A program made the translations under genes and the position numbers. From the NCBI RefSeq assembly GCF_040958095.1, contig NC_091195.1:19943679-20007678 (forward strand): a stretch of 64,000 nucleotides of DNA. The letters run 5' to 3'. The stretch is from Procambarus clarkii. Taxonomy: Eukaryota; Arthropoda; Malacostraca; Decapoda; Cambaridae. Positions 34,283 through 47,714 of this stretch are shown here, in pieces; position 1 is the stretch's first letter; the number at the start of each line of letters is the position of its first letter. The notes beneath the pieces are model-generated. The model worked only from the letters and a program-made list of their open reading frames with translations. It was not told the DNA's origin and ran no database searches.

Positions 34283-34880
34283 ATGTGGAAGCTTCAGGGC
34301 CTCAACACACTGGGGAACCCTAAACAAGTCCTGGGAGGTGTGGAAGCTTCAGGGCCTCAACACACTAGGGAACCCTAAACAAGTCCTGGGAGGTGTGGAA
34401 GCTTCAGAGCCTCAACACACTAGGGAACCCTAACCAAGTCCTGGGAGGTGTGGAAGCTTCAGGGCCTCAACACACTAGGGAACCCTAAACAAGTCCTGGG
34501 AGGTGTGGAAGCTTCAGGGCCTCAACACACTAGGGAACCCTAACCAAGTCCTGGGAGGTATGGAAGCTTCAGGGCCTCAACACACTAGGGAACCCTAACC
34601 AAGTCCTGGGAGGTATGGAAGCTTCAGAGCCTCAACACACTAGGGAACCCTAAACAAGTCCTGGGAGGTGTGGAAGCTTCAGGGCCTCAACACACTAGGG
34701 AACCTTAAACAAGTCCTGGGAGGTGTGGAAGCTTCAGGGCCTCAACACACTAGGGAACCCTAAACAAGTCCTGGGAGGTGTGGAAGCTTCAGGGCCTCAA
34801 CACACTAGGGAACCTTAAACAAGTCCTGGGAGGTGTGGAAGCTTCAGGCCCTCAACACACTAGGGAACCCTAACCAAGAG
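34283..34880. repeat. 56-bp minisatellite, about 10-11 units
   Basis: The unit contains GGAAGCTTCAGGGCCTCAAC and CCTAAACAAGTCCTGGGAGG. Variants differ at one or two bases (AAACAAG/AACCAAG). Confidence 0.95.
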
Positions 34881-35236
34881 CTGACAAGGGTGAGGCTATG
34901 ACTGACTTAGCGGTATTGCACCACCATCAACCATGCGCTCTGGTACTATCATAAAGTTAGCAATATTTCCACACTGATTATTTACAACTTATTAGCACTA
35001 CGCGTAATATAATGAACAATACAAAGTATACACCCAAGGCCAGAATATATTAGCGTACCAGTATACTTACTAGCTGGCTGTAGGAGGTGCCGAGGACCCT
35101 TATCTTGCCCGGATGAAGAGGAGAATGGCGCACGTACACCCCAAGAGCCTTGCGGAAGCCGGCCGGCAGAGTGGCAGTGCGCGTGCGCCAACTCTCGTCA
35201 CATTGTTTACATACGTTCAATTATTAATAATTCATT
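34881..35236. other. No gene recognised
   Basis: Mixed sequence with only short frames and no domain or repeat identity seen. Confidence 0.5.
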
Positions 35237-35505
35237 TTGTCGGGGACAGGGAGCCTGTGTACGTTAGGCTTATATCGAGGTCTACCCACAATTAAGGTCC
35301 ATCTACTAATTCTATTGGTCCCAGGATGCAACCCCCACAACAGTTGCTTAACTTCAGGGTACCTATTTACTGCTAGGTGAAAAGTGGCATTAGGTGACAG
35401 GAAACGTGACAAAGTATTTCTGTCTCACACAGGATTCGAACCCGGGATTCGTGATTGTGAGTCGACAATGAACCCGACGGTACTACAGCTGGGAGACCCT
35501 GAATA
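35237..35505 (-). mobile_element. tRNA-derived SINE (family 2), minus strand
   Basis: On the minus strand a tRNA-like head carries B box GGGTTCGAATCC and an A-box-like TGTAGTACCGTCGGGTT upstream of it. The body follows (GACAGAAATACTTTGTCACG, TACCCTGAAGTTAAGC) and an end with GGGACCAATAG and CCCGACAAAATG. The head differs from family 1. Confidence 0.65.
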
Positions 35506-35699
35506 TAAATCCTGAGCCGGGATAAAATTATGACGTCATAGTGACGTCACACTGTGTGCCTTTAACTAAATCAGCATAAAATCTGTTTCATTAAGTTGTG
35601 ACGATGTGCACTGAACTTTGTAACTAGCTCATCAAGATTGTAACTTGCTTAGCTAAATGAATTGTGGGGTTCTTCAACTACCACCCACATTCCTAGGCT

Positions 35700-36656
35700 T
35701 ATTATAGCACATATATGTGTGGGTATAACACATATATGTGTGGGGTATAGCATATATAAGTGTGGGTATAGCACATATATGTGTGGGTATAGCACATATA
35801 TGTGTGGGTATAGCACATATATGTGTGGGGTATACCATATATAAGTGTGGGTATAGCACATATATGTGTGGGGTATAGCACATATATGTGTGGGTATAGC
35901 ACATATATGTGTGGGGTATAGCGTATATAAGTGTGGGTATAGCACATATATGTGTGGGGTATAGCACATATATGTGTGGGTATAGCACATATATGTGTGG
36001 GGTATAGCACATATATGTGTGGGGTATAGCACATATATGTGTGGGTATAGTACATATATATGTGGGTATAGCACATATATGTGTGGGGTATAGCATATAT
36101 AAGTGGGTATAGCACATATATGTGTGGGTATAGCACATATATGTGTGGGTATAGCACATATATGTGTGGGTATAGCACATATATGTGTGGGGTATAGCAC
36201 ATATATGTGTGGGTATAGCACATATATGTGTGTGGGAATAGCACATATATGTGAGGGGTATAGCACATATATGTGTGGGTGTAGCACATATATGTGTGGG
36301 GTATAGCACATATATGTGTGGGTTATAGCACATATATGTGTGGGTATAGCACATACATGTGTGGGTATAGCACATACATGTGTGGGTATAGCACATACAT
36401 GTGTGGGTATAGCACATACATGTGTGGGTATAGCACATACATGTGTGGGTATAGCACATACATGTGTGGGTATAGCACATATATGTGTGGGGTATAGCAT
36501 ATATAAGTGTGGGTATAGCACATATATGTGTGGGGTATAGCACATATGTGTGAGTATAGCACATATATGTGTGGGTATAGCACATATATGTGTGTGGGGT
36601 ATAGCATATATAAGTGTGGATATAGCACATATATGTGTGGGTATAGCACATATATG
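35700..36656. repeat. 21-23-bp minisatellite with a palindrome in every unit
   Basis: The unit is GTGTGGGTATAGCACATATAT with small length variants, roughly 43 units. Each contains CACATATATGTG, so hairpins or cruciforms can form along the array. A sub-block of about six units (36350-36475) has CACATACATGTG instead. Cys/Tyr-rich frames on both strands are by-products. Confidence 0.97.
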
Positions 36657-37550
36657 TGCTATGTTTTTGTCTAGGTTAGCATGTATGAAGCCTCGGACAG
36701 GTATGTATGTTGGTATACAACATGATGTATGTTGTTTGGTTACTCCTAATTAGCTAGTAAGGCAGTTTGGCTAGTTCAGTAGTGCAAGATGTGAACATTT
36801 ACGGTGCAGCAGTTAACTGATAGTTACGATAAGATAGTTCTTATAGGAACTGTCCTTTCAGGAAGTCTAGCGACTTTGTTCGTAATTTACACAAATCGCC
36901 TTTTTGATAGAGCGGTTTCGTTTCATGTCACTAGAGGCTTCGGTAAGAAACACAACTCTTAAGTATCATTTTAGAAGCGCACATAAACTAACATCAGCAG
37001 CGTATGCAACAAAAATATTTTTGAGAAGGTCCAGATACAAGAATGACGCGAGAAATGGCAGACCTGAACCACGACGACAAGGTCATTGACACCAGCCTGT
37101 AACCATTGGAGGGAAGAGGCTCCAGAGGAGACATTGTCACGACATACACGATACTGAGAGATGTAGCTATAGGGAGGACACAGGAGAAGTGGAATTAGAA
37201 GACACAGTTGCTAACTGGAAACATTTAAGGGTAGATACGACAGAGTACAAGGAAATTATGCCTTGTAGTACACTAAATAAAGGTAGAGGGGGAAGAGGCG
37301 GGGCCCAAGAGCTAATTCTTTCTACCCCACACACGCTCTTAGCAAGAACACACACACATACACACTCAGTTTTAACTGTTGCAAAGTTGATTCTGTGAGA
37401 TAATCACAGCTACACGACTCTTAATAACTTGGCTGGGGCATGACCTGTCCGCCCTCCCCTCACCCCACCACTGGACCCCACACACTGGACCCCACACACT
37501 GGACCCCACCACTTGACCCCAGCCTTGGACCATATATCGTAAGCAACAGA

Positions 37551-37552
<2 letters not shown>
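36657..37552. other. No gene recognised
   Basis: Short frames only, none with a known domain. A small run of CACTGGACCCCAC repeats at 37475-37520. Ends in (TA)n. Confidence 0.5.

Positions 37553-37642
<90 letters not shown>
37553..37642. repeat. (TA)n microsatellite
   Basis: About 88 bp of TA. A 5'-truncated PLE starts directly after it. Confidence 0.95.
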
Positions 37643-37645
<3 letters not shown>

Positions 37646-38827
37646 CCTCATACTCTCTGACCAAACTAAATTCCAAAGGGTAACGAAGAACACTACAGCC
37701 GAATTGAAAGCAAAGGTCAACAAATTGATCGAAACTGTGAACGCCAAGAAATCCGGACTCCACCTGCCAAAGATCATTGGGGAATACAAACCTGGATACA
37801 CGTATGGAAATGTCAAGACACACAACCTGGAAACCCACTTCGGCTAATCATCAGCCAGATACCCACACCCACGTACAGACTGGTGAAGCGACTCAACGGC
37901 TTGCTAACTCCTTATGTCCCTTGCGCCTTCAGCCTGAAGTCCCCAAAGGAATTTGTTGACTTGCTGTGGGGAACACGGGCCACAGGGATAAGAGCCTCGT
38001 TGGACGTAGAATCACTGTTTACCAACGTACCTGTGGATGAAACAATCGGGATGATAGCGGACAGAGTTTATCGTGATCCGGCCTGTACTCCTCTTGACAT
38101 ACCAGAAAACATTCTAAAGAAACTACTCCAAGCTTGTACTAAAGAGGCACCCTTCTTGAACCCGGATGGGCACATGTATAAGCAAGTAGATGGGGTCGCC
38201 ATGGGTTCTCCCCTAGGTGTCCTGTTTGCGAACTTTTACATGGGTACCATCGAACAAAAGGTCTTAGTCGACATGAACTTGAAACCAGCCATATACTGCA
38301 GCTATGTTGACGACATTTTTACACAGGTGCCTGATGTTAGACATCTGCAGGAGCTGAAGGAGGCATTTGAGCGGAATTCTGTGTTGCGTTTCACTTACGA
38401 GATGGAGAAGGATGGGAAGCTGCCCTTTCTAGATGTAACAGTCATGGAAAGGAGCGGAGGTTTCCACACTGCAGTCTACACTAAGGAAACAAACATAGGA
38501 ATGTGCCTCAAAGCCAACAGTGACTGCTCAGACAGGTACAAGAGGAGTGTTATTAACGCTTATGTCGACCGTGCTCTCAGCCACAGCTCAGGATGGAAGC
38601 AAGTCGATGAAGAACTCTGTAGGGTAAGGCAGGTCTTAGTCAACAACGGCTTCTCCAATGGTTTCGTTGAAGACATCATAAGAAGGAAGGTGAAACGCCA
38701 TGCAACCTCTGAAGAGATAACTAACACAACACCTGTACCCCCTATTAGACTATTTTACAGGAACTTCTTTTCCACAGCTCATAAAACGGAGGAAAGGGTC
38801 CTGAAAGATACTGTTAATAGGAACGTT
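37643..38827 (+). pseudogene. Penelope-like element, 5'-truncated RT part
   Basis: It begins at the equivalent of 32362 (MNLILSDQTKFQRVTK). One base is lost near 37827, in the KTHK/NPLRPIIS region, which shifts frame; from 37883 the RT frame is open to the insertion at 38834. RASLDVESLF, GVAMGSPLGVLF and the catalytic YVDD are present. The RT and endonuclease are in one continuous frame here (EDIIRRKVKRHATSEE), which shows the uninterrupted arrangement. Confidence 0.85.
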
Positions 38828-38833
38828 ATCCCT

Positions 38834-40076
38834 GTAACGGGGGGTGGGGGAAATTGCTCTATCTTGTCCATTATTCCACCCCCCAGTTAACTAACGAGGC
38901 CGGGGGAAACAGCTCTCTCTAGTCCGTTATCCCGTCCCCAGTTAGCTAACTATTCTAGAGCACTTCCAGAGTTCCTAAGGCAACCTCTCTCGTTCAACAC
39001 CTTGTAACCTAGGTATTTGACTACCTAGGTGCTAAGACTACAAGGCGTCGTAACTGGATCAGCTACCCGAAACTCTAGAGAGAACTCTAGAATACATTTC
39101 ACTGCCACAAACGTATAAGAGAAAACGAAAGGAAAGAAATGAATAGTGAAGTAATTAGTGAGGGTTTGGGGTGAGAGGCAGAGAGGTCGGAGGAGCGAGG
39201 AGGGTCATTAGTTGAAAGTGAGAGTTTAGAGAGGGGTGGAGGGAGAGGTGTAGATAGGTAGAAGTAGAAGAGTAGGTAGTAGAAGTAGAAGAGTAGATAG
39301 TAGAAGACGAAATGCTGCCACCATCCATTCTAGACCATTACATACAAGACAAGGAATGGAACTTGTCTGTATCAAAATTCACAAAAGATGTTATTACCAT
39401 GTATCAACTCCAAACATAGGGAACACAGTTAAAGGCCATTTAAATAATAAATTCAATTATATTTCACATACTAAGTATCATAATTTAAGCAATGTTCAAG
39501 ATCTATATATGTAAAGTGAGTCATCCTCCAAGAATCTGAGAACACTACAACTGACTGCCCCTGATCATCACACCACACTTGTAAAACACGACCAAGTCAC
39601 CTTACTGTTCAACTCACCAAGTGCCTCTGCCTATAGCTGGATAGAGGGGGGGGGTCTGTAGCTTGACAGACTGTCTCGCCCTGCCGGCCGACAGCCTCCC
39701 TGCTAGGACCGCCTGCTCTGCTCTGCTGGCTCGTCTGCTGTTCTTCTCTTAATGCTAATGCTCTCGAATCGATAGTTCTCCGAGTATATATTGGGGATCC
39801 TAGTAGCTAACTCCGCCCACAAGTAGATAGCCTCCGACTCTCTACCAAGCTACTCCTTAAACGTCGGCATGTTTGAAGGCTACCAGGCTCCAATTATAAG
39901 ATTAGTAGAAGTAAGGTGAAATTCGCATGATCTGACCTCAGGTCACTTGGGGTCATTAACTCTTAAGAGGTGTGACTTTCTGGTGGACAAACTGGCGCCT
40001 TCTCAAATTCTTGTCTCTGACTCATGTATCTTTATGTATTTTAAATAAACTAAACCAAACACTTTTACAGTGTTAC
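38834..40076. mobile_element. 1,243-bp insertion in PLE with 6-bp target duplication
   Basis: ATCCCT is duplicated on both sides (38828-38833 and 40077-40082). The empty site is seen in the other PLE at 33543-33552. The ends are GTAAC and GTTAC, a 5-bp inverted repeat, with no longer terminal repeat. There is no coding frame of note. Internal blocks match the 3.2-4.8 kb repeat. An internal duplication is seen near the left end (CCCCCAGTTAACTAAC and CCCCAGTTAGCTAAC). Probably a non-autonomous DNA transposon; class unresolved. Confidence 0.75.
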
Positions 40077-40082
40077 ATCCCT

Positions 40083-40541
40083 ACAGACAAAAATCAGAAG
40101 ATACAATTGACGATTTACTATAAAACCAAAAACACGGCCAACCTACTCATGAGAAACTCTCCAGACACAAAGCAGAACGCTTTAAAAGAAACCAATGTCG
40201 TCTATGCCTTCAAATGCCCACTTGGGGACTGTAAGCCTCAAAGAACTCAATATATAGACAAGACAACATCTCTTTCCAGGCGATTAACGATGCATAAGCA
40301 ACAGGGCTCCATTAATGAACATATAATCTCTTCCCACAACCAGACCATCACCAGAGAAGTCTTAACAAAAAACACAGAAATCATCGATAGATACAGCGGG
40401 AGCAGGCAGCTTGATATCTGCGAGGCACTACACATCAAGAAGTCAACACCAGCAATCAACAGCCAATTAATGCTCAACTATATTCTACCCACTTCAAGAC
40501 TCCGCAATAATATAGAAGCATCAAGAAATATGGGCCAATAG
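40083..40541 (+). pseudogene. Penelope-like element, GIY-YIG endonuclease part
   Basis: Continues the PLE after the insertion and runs to the natural stop. VVYAFKCPLGDC is present, but the second motif reads QYIDKTT instead of QYIGKTT, so the conserved glycine is lost and one Thr codon is missing. The C-terminus is complete (ILPTSRLRNNIEASRN). It is disabled by the upstream insertion as well. Confidence 0.85.
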
Positions 40542-40753
40542 GCCCTCTGCAGTTACTTCCATTCTTCCCTTAAAACTTACTCAATATTATACCCATTGTT
40601 TCGTGTTCTGTCTTGTGTTTTCACCTCATCCAAAACTGTTGTAACATATCACCTTACCCAAATGCAGGTATATAAAATGAGAACCATTTAAATTATAGCA
40701 TAGTAAGATTCTGTTTAGTGTTTGCAGGTTATAGTTGTGTGTGTGTAAACTAA
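40542..40753 (+). mobile_element. PLE 3' untranslated region
   Basis: Follows the stop; contains TTCGTGTTCTGTCTTGTGTT. Similar in order to 240-425. No ORF. Confidence 0.7.
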
Positions 40754-40809
40754 AGTCTTTGAAAATGTAATAAGTTATTACGAAACGCATTCAAGTGTCG
40801 CGTCAGACT
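40754..40809 (+). ncRNA. Hammerhead-like motif in PLE terminal region (best example)
   Basis: Stem I AGTCT/AGACT (40754-40758, 40805-40809). Core TTGAAAA (40759-40765) plus T. Stem II GTAATA/TATTAC (40767-40772, 40776-40781), six perfect pairs. GAAA (40782-40785), stem III CGC/GCG (40786-40788, 40800-40802), then TC. Compared with 426-478, stems I and III are unchanged while both loops vary, as expected for a conserved fold. Confidence 0.65.
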
Positions 40810-40819
40810 AGAAATAAAA

Positions 40820-42177
<1,358 letters not shown>

Positions 42178-42344
42178 TCTTTGTGTTTAGATAGGAGCTG
42201 CCTCGTATGGGCCAATAAGCCTTCTGCAGCCTCTATGTTTCACCTCACATTTATCCCTTATGTATCCCCCCGTGTTTTCACCTTTATTGTATTATCACCT
42301 GACCCAGTGCGGGTATAAAATAAACTAGTATTGTAAGATCTCTT
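42178..42344 (+). mobile_element. Second-family PLE 3' untranslated region
   Basis: Contains TAGGAGCTGCCTCGTATGGG, which recurs at the start of the short insertion 47715-47965. No ORF. Confidence 0.7.
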
Positions 42345-42381
42345 CACTTGAGAATGAACCATGGAGGTTCGAAACGTTGTG
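42345..42381 (+). ncRNA. Hammerhead-like motif of second PLE family
   Basis: Short stem I CAC/GTG (42345-42347, 42379-42381). Core TTGAGAA (42348-42354) plus T. Stem II GAACC/GGTTC (42356-42360, 42366-42370). GAAACGTT (42371-42378). Stem I is only three pairs, so this is the weakest of the set. Confidence 0.45.
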
Positions 42382-42449
42382 CAAATTATATAAATAAGTG
42401 TAATACACTCTAGTAAATCACTTCTTTTCTTCACCTTAAAAGTACGAAA

Positions 42450-42600
42450 ATGAGTTTTGGAGAACTCCTATTTCAATTAAGCCCTGATGCTAAGAAAATA
42501 GTTAGAGGGATAGAAGCCCTAAACCAGAAAATAATAAATACAGAATATGCGGTCATATTCAATGAAACATGTTTGAAAGAAAACCTGCTGCCAGTATACA

Positions 42601-42605
<5 letters not shown>
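42450..42605 (+). pseudogene. Second-family PLE ORF N-terminus, 52 codons ending at (TA)n seam
   Basis: MSFGELLFQLSPDAKK to LLPVYTN, then TA. It breaks at the same codon as the first family although the two differ at more than half of the residues. Confidence 0.8.

Positions 42606-42688
<83 letters not shown>
42606..42688. repeat. (TA)n microsatellite at junction of the two duplicated copies
   Basis: About 83 bp of TA; copy 2 of the duplication begins right after it. Confidence 0.95.
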
Positions 42689-42691
<3 letters not shown>

Positions 42692-43905
42692 GCATTAGTT
42701 GATATATGAATATGATCAAGTTCTTTGTTAAGCAAACACTTATAACCAGCAACAGTGATTAAGTTTTTTCTCCCCGTTTAAATGACTTTTTAGAAATAAT
42801 TGTGTATTGTGAGAAATTTACCAATATGACACCTTCTCTTCAAGTAGATGACAGAATGCCAAAGTAATATTAAACTTACCATAGATAGTACTAAACTACA
42901 TATGCTAATCTCTTATTTATTTTAAAAGCTGAAGTTTTCTTGTAACGATTTGGAGTTTTCCTTAATATATTTCATGTTCAATTTTTGTATCACGGGCAAA
43001 TATTTTAATGTACTTTAAGCCTGTACCTAAAGCGTTGATATATATGATAAACAACACAGGTCCCAGGCCAGTGTCCTTAGGCACTCCATTTTTTATTTAT
43101 TTATATATATACAAGAAGGTTCATTGGGTTTATGAGAGTACATAGTATTGATGTTTGTACCTTCTTGTAAAGCCACCGGGCAGGTCCTGTCGAGCATATG
43201 CAGCGTTTACCACTCTTATTTGTCTCCTTTTAAGCTTCATGTTTTAAACACATCATTTTTATCTTGTTAGTGGGATACCTTAACATATCCCACTAACAAG
43301 GTAACAATAGGCCCAAAACAATAGGGTTCAGAGAATCGTTGAAATTAGGAGGCTTAAATTGTTTACTCTTATGATGTTCTATTTTAGACAATAAAGTATA
43401 AAATAAATACATGTAAGTACTATAAATATACAGTAAGCAACTTACAGTTTTAAAATAAGTGTTCAATAGGATGCTTACTGTATTAAAGTAAACATTGATA
43501 GGCTATTTACTGAATTAAAATAGATGTACATAGGCTACCTTCTTTATTAAAGAAATCGTACAGGTGACACTTCTAAATTTACATAGGTGCAGAAGGCTAG
43601 TTTTTGCATTAAAATACTTGTACAGTAAACTGTTTTACTGTAATAAATTATTGTAATTTAAAAAATATTCAATTATTTGTATTACTTATTATTATAAAAA
43701 TAAGTATACTTAAGGCGAGGTACTGTATTCCAGCAAGTGTACATATGATACAGTATTAAAATATATATACAGCATGCTGCTTACTGTATTATGGTAAGTT
43801 ACAGTAGACTACTTATTGTATTTAATTATACATTAAGCATCTTATAGCAATAAAGGTCTGTCTAGGATCCTGTTTGATCATCATGATACTCATCATGGAT
43901 TTGAT

Positions 43906-44176
43906 TTTTTTTTTTTTTTTTTGAGATATATAGAAGAGTTGTTACATTGTTGTAGAGCCACTAGTACGCGTAGCGTTTCGGGCAGGTCCCTGGAATACGA
44001 TCCCCGCCGCGAAGAATCCTTGTTACAACCAAGTACACATTTTACTGTTGCGTTAAACAGAGGCTACAGTTAAGGATTGGCGCCCAGTAAATCCTCCCCG
44101 GCCAGGATACGAACCCATGACATAGCGCTCGCGGAACGCCAGGCGAGTGTCTTACCACTACACCACGGAGACTGTA
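43906..44176 (-). mobile_element. tRNA-derived SINE (family 1), copy-2 equivalent
   Basis: Same insertion as 2727-3002, with the same direct repeats (43878-43905 and 44177-44204). The T run is shorter and a few bases differ. Confidence 0.85.
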
Positions 44177-44716
44177 TCATCATGATAATCATCATGGATT
44201 TGATCATCATGATAATTGGGTTCACTCGGACTAAGTCAGAGAAATTCTCAATATATAAAATGCTACTAAGATTACAACTACAATAGTTACTGTAAGATCC
44301 CTTAACTAATACAACAGTCTAAACTAATACAGTTGCCTAAACTAATACAACAGTGATACAATAAACAATATTAAAAATTTTGACTTTTTTGTTGAAGTGT
44401 AAAAAATGCTAGTATATAAATTTCCAAATCTATTCACACCAACATACCAAAACTTTTCATACCACCAGGTTCCCAAAGTGCATCCATACCCCCAGTATAC
44501 CAAATCGTGTCAGTAAAATTTTGAGAAAGAAAAGATGAAAACTCATAGAATGAGGGAGGTAGAGGGAGGGTAGAAGGAAGGGCTAAGGAGAAGGAAAAGA
44601 AGGAAAGAGGAAGAAAGTGCTGCCACCATCCATTCAAGTTATTTATATGACAAGAACTTGTCTGTACCACAATATTATCTGATGTTATCACATAACAACT
44701 GTAAGCATGTACATGT

Positions 44717-46311
44717 ATAGGTAATACAGTTACCTATATCAATCCTGCCAAACTTGTCAAATTTTTGAAAAACTAATCTATAAGCAGCTTTACTCGTATC
44801 TAGCCAAACACAATATACTTAGCCCTTGCCAATATGGCTTCAGACCCAAAAAAGCACTAACGATGCACTTATTAGTATGCTTAACTCGATTCATACAGCT
44901 CTTGATAAAAATGAGTTCCCTGTTGGGTTATTTGTGGACCTGCGTAAAGCTTTTGACACTGTCAACCACCAAAACCTTCTTCTTAAATTACATCATTATG
45001 GAGTCAGAGGTCACTCCCTGCAATACCTCAAATCCTACCTTACTGACAGGCTCCAGTATGTTTCTGTGAATAATACAATTTCTCCCACCCTACCCATCAA
45101 CATTGGTGTTCCTCAGGGCACCATACTTGGCCCTCTCCTCTTTCTCATCTACATTAATGACCTTCCAAATGCCTCCCAACACCTCAAACCAATTCTGTTT
45201 GCTGACGACACAATCTTCATTTACTCCAGTCCTGACCCCCTTGCTCTAAATGCCACAGTAAATACTGAGCTAAATAAAGTCCATCTTTGGCTAACTGCCA
45301 ACAAACTCACCCTTAACATTGACAAAACTTTCTATATTCTGTTTGGCAATAAATCCTCTAATCAAATAAATCTCAAAATAAACAATACCCAAATTTGTAA
45401 CAAATTAGATGGCAAATTCCTTGGCATTCTCATTGACCACAAGCTGAATTTCCAGGGACACATTCTAAATATATCAAAAAAAGTTTCAAAAACTGTGGGC
45501 ATTCTTTCTAAGATCAGGTATTATGTACCCCGCCCTGCCCTGGTGACTCTCTATTACTCCCTTATCTATCCATATCTCAACTATGGTATTTGTGCTTGGG
45601 GCTCTACTACCCAAAATCATTTACGTCCTCTAATTACTCAACACAAAGCTGCTATTAGGACAATATCCAACTCTGGCCCCAGACATCACTCGGTACCCCT
45701 ACTCAAATCTCTGAATATGTTAGACATTAAGTCACTGCACATTCTCTCATGTGTATTATACATATATAAAACGCTAAACTGTAATGCCAATCCTGACCTC
45801 AAAAGCTTCATAGAAGGTTGTAACAGAACCCATGAGCACCACACCAGAAATAAATACAGTTTTGATATTCCTAGAGTACGACTTAATCAAACTAGAAATG
45901 TTCTACAAATCAAGGGGCCCAGAATGTGGAATGACCTTCCCAACCATGTTAAAGACTGTACCTCTCTCAACCTGTTTAAGATAAAAACGAAGCTATACCT
46001 AATAAATTCCCTGTAACCTACCTTACCCCTCTATTGTCAACCAATGTCTGTTTTTTTAAAGAGCGCTGTTTGTCGACAGAATTGTATTTGTGCTGCTTTT
46101 TCAGCTATGTTTTCATTTCTTGTTTTCATTTTACTCTTTATGCTCAATTAGTATTAAGCTTTAGTCATTTAAGTTTTTCCTGCCCGAAACGCTTTGCGTA
46201 ATAGTGGCTTTAGGCATTGTATGTACTAGCACTATCTATAAATCTATCAACTTTTGTACCTTACCTTGTATGTATGTACTTTACCTGAATAAATATTTGT
46301 ATTTGTATTTG
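44717..46311 (+). mobile_element. 5'-truncated LINE insertion present only in copy 2
   Basis: The 3' half of the same LINE as at 14.3 kb, beginning inside the RT (equivalent to about 15983). The reading frame 44826-46016 gives 396 residues including GVPQGTILGPL, the FADD active site and the C-terminal domain. A lost base in an A run near 44850 breaks the frame with its upstream part. It ends with the family 3' tail and (TTTGTA)n. About 30 bp of target present in copy 1 (3550-3580) is missing, so insertion came with a small target deletion. It post-dates or distinguishes the two copies. Confidence 0.85.
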
Positions 46312-46690
46312 TATCTTTAGTAAGTACACTTCAGAGTGCTCTCCACTCTAGCTTTCCCTATATCATAAAAAGGAATCCAAGATCTAGGGATCAGAATTAA
46401 AAACAATTAAAAAGTACGTTAATCCATTATATATTTACTATTATATTCATTTGTATGTTCAAATATCAACATTAATTCAGACTTTGAGTCATCACACAAG
46501 AATTTGAGAGCAACTATGGCTGACTGCCCCTGAAAATCACACACAACTTAAATTTGAAAACAATATATGTCAGCCTTACAATTTTACTCTCCATAGTCTC
46601 TGAGAATAAGATGGTTAAGTGGAGGGGGTGGTATGGCTGACAGAGTCCCCAACTGGCCTGGAACAGGACTGGTCTGGCTGCTGGAACCTA

Positions 46691-46712
46691 CCTCTCTCTC
46701 TCTCTCTCTGTT

Positions 46713-46744
<32 letters not shown>

Positions 46745-46848
46745 TCTGTTTCTCTCTCTCTCTCTCTGTTTCTCTCTCTCTCTCTCTCTGTTTCTCTCTC
46801 TCTCTCTGTTTCTCTCTCTCTCTCTGTTTCTCTCTCTGTTTCTCTCTC

Positions 46849-46883
<35 letters not shown>

Positions 46884-46897
46884 TTCTCTCTCTCTGT
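46691..46897. repeat. (CT)n/(CTCTGTTT)n microsatellite, expanded allele
   Basis: CT runs punctuated by TGTTT every 12-24 bp, showing higher-order duplication of a variant unit. Long frames across it (Leu-Ser or Arg-Glu repeats) are not genes. Confidence 0.95.
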
Positions 46898-47714
46898 ATA
46901 TCCAGCTCGTCCTCCAAAAATGTGGAGGTAAATGTAACAGCCCCATAAGTGCAATTATGTACTATGTATGGCAGTCAGGAATTGCACTTATTTTCACTTA
47001 GTATTAAACCGTACTGTCAAATATATTGTGAATATTTGAGATTACTTGAAAAGCTGAATAGAAAACCATGACCTAACCGTCTTAGTTTTTGAAGATAATC
47101 ATTTTATTGCTTCTTAATTACAATTAGTACTTAATCTATAGCTATATTGATATTACAGTTTTATAAAATAAATAAAACGAAACTAAAATATTTCAGTAAA
47201 TTGTAAAGTAACTCGGGATATTTTCAAATTTTGTATAAAATCTCTATTGTTTAATAAAACTGAAAAAGAAATTCCTGATATTTAAAAATTTGTGTGTAAC
47301 TAATTGAACTTCAAAACTTCATCCTAAAATTCTGAGTGTCTTAACAGAAAACGAGGAGAATAAATAGGGAGGTAAATGTAACAGCCCCATAAGTGCAATT
47401 ATGTACTATGGATGACAGTCAAGAAATGTATTTATTACACTTAGTATTAAACCGTACTGTCAATTCGGAGGATGGGTTGCAGCATCTGTGTGTTCAATTC
47501 CACGGGTATTTAAGGGGGGACCGGGAGCTAATCTTTGCCTACCAGACCTACCACACCTAGACAGTGGCTTGTTTAATGGAAAGCACACAACAACCCGTCT
47601 GCAATTATCAGCTTAGCAGAGAGCGAGGTCACATGGTGCGACCTGACCTCTGCAACATGTGACAATTAAAACTTGAAAGGTGTGACTTTATAAATGCTAA
47701 GGGTCAACAGCCAA

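Noticed and set aside
35649-36651. Cys/Tyr/His-rich proteins of up to 325 residues
   Set aside because: Translation of the 21-23-bp array in several frames on both strands.
36904-37089. Short basic protein of 61 residues
   Set aside because: No recognisable domain, no repeat or second copy to support it; length is expected by chance.
46584-47001. Arg-Glu-rich and Leu-Ser-rich proteins
   Set aside because: Translation of an expanded CT microsatellite.
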